Shown here: positions 59,361-64,000 of the stretch, one piece after another | Layout of the letters: each line of letters begins with the position of its first letter | How positions within the stretch are numbered: the first letter of the stretch is position 1 | From: Cycas panzhihuaensis | Taxonomy: Eukaryota; Cycadophyta | Length of the DNA: 64,000 bases | Direction: 5' to 3' | Assembly (NCBI GenBank): GCA_023213395.1 | Contig: CM041465.1 | Coordinates: forward strand, 229,469,741-229,533,740 | The notes under the pieces: generated by a model | What the model saw: the letters and a program-made list of their open reading frames with translations, nothing else | Databases searched by the model: none | What the model was told of the DNA's origin: nothing | Program-made: the position numbers and the translations under genes

Positions 59361-60342
59361 AGTATAAAATGTAACCATTTTTTGCTATGTATTTTATTCT
59401 CTGTTTTGACGTTCAACCCACTTAAGTTATAAAAGTGCTCAAGTCAGGTAAGCGTATAGTTAGTTAGTGCATGTCAGTTACAAAAGTGTAACTGACCTTT
59501 GGCTTCATTTTCAAGTGGATTCTTCAATTCTCTATTTGAGTATATTCCCTTTTTGTTTTTTGTAATTGCCCCTCATCTCATGATGCCTCCAACATATTTA
59601 AGAAGAGAAGGAAGCCTCCTATTGTACACTATAAATCCTTAGAGTTTAATGCAAGAGTTATATTTTCCATGCAAGATCTCTTGAAGTCCTTTGCTATTTT
59701 ATATGCACTCATCTATGTTGTGGCTCAGCCCTAGCCCAGATAGGATCCCCTTTTAGCTTCATGCAGTCTATTCTAGCACTCAAGAGGATATTCTCCCAAT
59801 GAAGAAAGGTGCCTCCGTTTTGGTTCTTAGACTAGATTTTAATTATTTGGAAGTCACATAGGACATTGAGGAACATTTCAAGGAAAAGTCTCCATGTGGG
59901 ACTATGCCAGGAAGAGACATAGAGAGGAATGCTTATAAGGGAACACTTGTAGCAAAGTAGAAGTGCAAAGAACATTTTGAAGAATGCATAGAAGGAAGTA
60001 GAATAGGAACAATTCCCACAAAAGGAACAACTGGTTATTTTCATTTTTGTTTATGCCTTCCTTTCCCTTTGTCCTTCATTGCTATATCATCATATCTCTC
60101 CATTGGACTTTTGGTTGCTATACCTTTCACAGTTTTTCTTTTTGGGCAACATATCAATATTTGGTGTTGTTAAGCAGTCAGTGGAAAATGTGATTCGATC
60201 GAGAACACTGAGATTGCCAAGTGCTTTGAAGGAGTTCTTGATCTTTGGTAGCCACTCTTTAATGTTTGTCTCTATTTAGCAAGTAGGTTGGTAGTTTTAT
60301 GTTATGGTAAAAACTTTGTGGTTGCTAGTGATTCAAATATTT
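59361..60342. other. Unassigned region after Copia-3
   Basis: Probably continues the Gypsy-4 3' LTR at its left edge. Short open frames lack recognisable domains. No gene is supported. Confidence 0.45.
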
Positions 60343-62560
60343 CTAGTCATAAATATACTCTTGATGGTGTTTGGTATTTTCTTGCATAATGTCTACGATA
60401 ATTTTTTTGATCTCATCGATGCCAACTTCCAAGCTACTTATCTTGTCATATATTCCGTTTATGCGGTCTCCCAACTTCGCTAAGGCAAATTGAGACATCT
60501 TTGCCTTCTTTCTATACTCTAATATGGTGGGGTTATTTGTTCCTAAGTAGAGATCTAATGTCCTTTGTCACCACAAATGCAATTGCTTCCTCGAGTTAGT
60601 TCATTTGTTGTTGTTGATCTTATACTTCTGCTCCTTAGAAGGTACACTCATTAGGAGGTTACTTTCTAGTAGCCTAGTTAGGATTTAACCAACATATCAA
60701 TTTTATACACATCACACTCTTAAAAATCCATTCACATATCATAACCACATCATCATAGCATCATAATGACATTATATCAACCATTATATCAACATAAACT
60801 CATAATTCAATCACAATCAAACTTAGAGTACACAGTTTTTCATGTAACTCATACTTTCATTAAGCAATATCAATATCGAATGGCTTTACATCACATGGGG
60901 AACATTCCACATATATTCCATCACACAAAAGATGGAATCCAACTCAAATACTCAGTTCTCACACCAAAATGGTGGAGGAATGAGCAATAAATACACTATG
61001 TGCCTTTTTTGGGGAACAACTGTGACTTCTGGTCACAATCATACCTTTTTACAACAAATCATGCCTTTTCATTAATACATATTAATTATGCCTCTAAACA
61101 CATCTTTTTTCCTGTATGAACATATCGCTAGGGATGATGTTAGCAAATCCGGCATGTGTCACTTCAATCTGGACTTGCATTCCATGCATTCCTTGAAGTA
61201 CATTATGCATGTGTTTCAAACTATGTTGCATTCCATTCCAAAATGCAACCTATCATGCATTTCCCGAGAGCTCATTTTCAATTATTTTCACTATTTTCTA
61301 GCATGCATTCCTTTGTATGACCCTTGGTTGATGCATTTCTACACTCCTTGAGTCAGGTTAGTCATGCATTCCTACTTTTACATCACCCAAAATCGCCCAA
61401 ATACCAGATTTTACCCAACATCTATCTCGGGTCAACAAAAAGGGTTGAGAATCCTTGTTCAATTTCAAATTTTTTTATATTATTTTTCCCCCACTTTGCA
61501 TCAAAGCTACTCTTGCTACCTCGAATATGTTATAGCTTCATTTGTCTTCAAGACATCCTCATTGATTTGGATGAGGGTAGTGATGATAGCATCCTTCTCC
61601 TTCAATTTTTCTTTCAAAGCGATAATCTCCACTTTATATCCTGCCTTCGTCTCCTTCACCATCTAGATGATCTGTTGGCTCTTTCCCTCCATAGGAGTTG
61701 GCTACTGTGAGGGTGTTTTCCTTGGTTTTGAGACGAGAGGGAACTCTTCTTTTGTTGGTGCCCACTCCTCCAATGGGAGCTCCAATTCCAATTCCTCTTC
61801 CTCTTCTACCTTGCACCTCAATTTGGTGCTCTTCTTCACCACATGTTTAGAGCAGTGATGAATAGCGCTACCTAGTGCTAGTTGTATCCACTTTAGCACT
61901 TTTGCCATCTCCTTTTTTATTCTTCTTCTGATGTCCATGTCTTGAGTATTCTCTGGAAATGCCTCCACACATTGTTTAATAAAAAAATCATGTGATCAAA
62001 TAGGTTGTTGTAGAGGTTGTGCTCCTGAACACTGATACAAAAGGATGGCCAACAACAATGAAGGATGTCCAAAGAGATGAGTGTTGATTTTTTCTATTTG
62101 CTACTTCATATTTCTTGCCAAGAACTTTGACCAATTGAGTTACCTCCATCATGAATTTGTGGCAACACTAGCATCATCCCCCCTGGAATGTATATGTATT
62201 TTATTTTGATAGGAATTGGGTGACAACCACCTTAGCCACCCACTGTAATTATGCATCCCTAGTGTCTATGTCTCTAATTCCTCCAGAGAATATATAAGTG
62301 TGCTCCTCGCACATTTCCCTCACCTAGGTTTCACGGTCAACCTCCAATCATTTTGTAGAACTAGGATGTCCCCCTCTTTGGGAAGTCTTGTGAAAGTATG
62401 GACAATATTTGCATCTAACTAAATCTTCCCTACATTGTTCTTCAACTCCAACAATATCTACTCCATCAACTCTGAGTCCTAATATAACAGAGCCAAGTGT
62501 ATATATTCTCACAAATCTGCTTGTTGGACCACGACTTTGTAGGGGTTGGTGACCCATGCA
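60343..62560 (-). pseudogene. Decayed acidic and coiled-coil ORF(s), unknown family
   Basis: Minus-strand blocks in several frames: KNNVGKI-type and ILVLQNDWRL (62340-62440), VTQLVKVLGKKYEVA (about 62110-62150), HLFGHPSLLLAILLYQCSGA (about 62030-62080), and an 89-codon open stretch 61968-61702 (KEMAKVLKWIQLALGSAIHH, then EEEEELELELPLEEW). A helical VEIIALKEKLKEKDAIITTL block follows near 61590-61640. A final 51-codon ORF (60498-60343) begins MSQFALAKLGDRINGIYDK and is heptad-like. I cannot assign a function. The order acidic patch then coiled coil resembles 10915-12480. It lies downstream of a gypsy integrase on the same strand. Confidence 0.45.
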
Positions 62561-62989
62561 ATTCTACCTTAAACTTCAGCAGATAATTCTTTTAACATCC
62601 CGCAACCCTCACTTTTGGACAAAATGGGAAAATAGCAAGCAATGTCTAGCACTAAGGAGAGAAAATGCAAAAATTAGGGTGTTTTGATGGAGAAAACCCG
62701 AGACATGTTCCGTGCATTCACTTGTAGAACATATGGCAATTTTGAGGTTGGATTCGATGCCAATCTACCTAGAATGCTTGGTCCTGGTGGTCTCTATCAC
62801 TCTGGAACTTGTCTTTGTTGAAAACGAGGAAAAATGAGTTGACTTATGCTTTTATTTGCATGCATTCCCACTAGAATGGATGCAGGAATGCATAGTGTAA
62901 ATTTACACTCTATGTTCCATTGTTATGTATGTTCCCAATACTGTTTCTTTTTGGAATGTATAGGGTATTTCCCAGTTTGACCTAATTAC
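62561..62989. other. Unassigned spacer after Gypsy-5 integrase
   Basis: Non-coding. It includes a short imperfect inverted stretch around GTGTAAATTTACACT (62894-62910) and repeated GCATTCC words. No gene is seen. Confidence 0.5.
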
Positions 62990-64000
62990 ATCACAAATTT
63001 TCTATAGGCAATTCTTAATGTTCTTATTTGAACGTTTTGCTTGCCCGTTCACTCTAGGATAATGATGTACCAATTTTCAATGGTTGATTAGGAACTTTGA
63101 CATTAGTTCCTCCATAACTTAAGTTTAGGAAATATGATCCCTAATCACTCACTATCTCCAAAGGGCAACCATAACACACAATAATCACTTCATAGAAGAA
63201 TTTGGCTATGTTGTTAGCATTTGCTTTCCTCAATGGCCTCACTTCTACCTGCTTAATCATATAATCTATGGCCACCAAGATGTATCAGGCATGGGATTGT
63301 TAAGCCATAGGTTTGATATGCCCAACAAAATCAAGACCCCATGTTTCGAATGGTGCCAAAGGTAAGATTAGATTAAGAGGTCAAAAATCCTAGCGATTTA
63401 GCTTTTTAGTTCTTGGCAATAGTTGCATTTCTTGATCCACTTTTTTATATCTTCAAACATGGTAAGCCACTAGAATCCCGTTGTTAACACTTTTCTCTAG
63501 GTAGACTCCTTGCCCATATGCCCTCTGACCATACCTTGATGGGCTTGGACTATTATCTACTCAATCTCGTGAGGCTTCACAATATGTCAAAACACATCAT
63601 TTGGTCCTAAGTGATATAACGCACTTGAGATCAATTGATATGGTTTTGCCTTCCAAAGCGTCTTCTTTTCGTTTTGTCCAACTCTGGTGGTAGCTTACCT
63701 ATGGCGAGGTACTTTGTAATCCCTTCATACTATTCTATTGAAATTGATTTGAAACTGTATAGTGCTACATTTGGGAAGTCACTAGGTATTCTCGTGGCTT
63801 TTTCTTCGTTGTCAATCCTAGATAACTAATCAAGAATCACATGTGCTCTCCAAGGTTTGACCATGATTTTAAATGCCAACTCTTAGAACAATATAAGCTG
63901 CCTACTAATTCTTTCTCTCAATATTGGCTTATTGATGAGATACATAACTTCTTGTTGATTCACATAGAAGATAAATGGATTTAATAGTAGATAGTGTCAA
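62990..64000 (-). pseudogene. Gypsy-5 RNase H end and integrase, degraded
   Basis: Minus strand from the right window edge: a HHCC integrase finger region (about 63560-63410) with GMVRGHMGKES and KWIKKCNYCQE, then the core with FETWGLDFVGHI (about 63340-63310, first catalytic Asp), YILVAIDYMIKQVEVRPL and CPLEIVSD (about 63150, second Asp). A remnant of the third block follows near 63050. Many stops and frame breaks. The upstream part of the element is outside the window. Confidence 0.8.

Noticed and set aside
1-64000. tRNA, rRNA or other structural RNA genes
   Set aside because: The only tRNA-like matches are primer-binding sites next to LTRs; I saw no cloverleaf-forming or rRNA-like sequence.

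Overview
This window is intergenic plant DNA made almost entirely of nested, decayed transposable elements. No intact host gene was recognised. The signs of a seed plant with a large, repeat-rich genome are Ty1/copia and Ty3/gypsy LTR retrotransposons with initiator-Met tRNA primer sites, chromodomain-type gypsy integrases, a LINE, AT-rich sequence, and insertions stacked up to four deep. A gymnosperm seems likely to me, but that is inference only.

Layout. 1-3451: an unidentified C-terminal coding stub, a truncated copia LTR and gene-free DNA with GC-rich hairpins. 3452-10914: Copia-1a (minus strand). 10915-12523: a decayed coiled-coil ORF. 12524-36014: nest 1. Its outermost element is Gypsy-2 (minus). 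One of its LTRs is split by a 5'-truncated LINE (12615-24204). The LINE is split by Copia-2 (14040-21794), and Copia-2 is split by a very young 2-kb element (16259-18251) that carries only a gag gene. Gypsy-2 also contains a chromodomain gypsy, Gypsy-1 (29746-35613). 36015-41072: fragments of further gypsy elements (Gypsy-3 minus, Gypsy-4 plus). 41073-59355: nest 2. Copia-3 (plus) contains a non-autonomous LTR element (45381-57136, minus), which contains Copia-1b (48050-55883, plus). 59356-64000: the rest of the Gypsy-4 LTR, another decayed coiled-coil ORF and a Gypsy-5 integrase fragment (minus).

The most interesting object is the LTR element at 45381-57136. It has no recognisable gag or pol. 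Instead it carries, in its own transcriptional direction, an intronless 551-codon pseudogene of a plant tandem-BRCT protein (45734-47386). This looks like a host gene captured by a retrotransposon. The second is the gag-only element at 16259-18251, with nearly identical LTRs and a perfect target-site duplication. The leader and 3' end of this element resemble those of Gypsy-1.

Element boundaries rest on LTR pairs, TG...CA ends, primer-binding and polypurine sites and, where found, target-site duplications read by eye. Perfect 5-bp duplications flank the gag-only element (CCCAA), Gypsy-1 (GCTAG), Copia-3 (CATAT) and Copia-1b (AAGGG). The BRCT carrier has a 4/5 match. LTR divergences counted by eye agree with the nesting order: about 1% for the gag-only element inside Copia-2 at about 8%, and about 4% for Copia-1b inside the BRCT carrier at about 11%. 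Every gag-pol region carries stops, frameshifts or damaged motifs, so none looks autonomous today.
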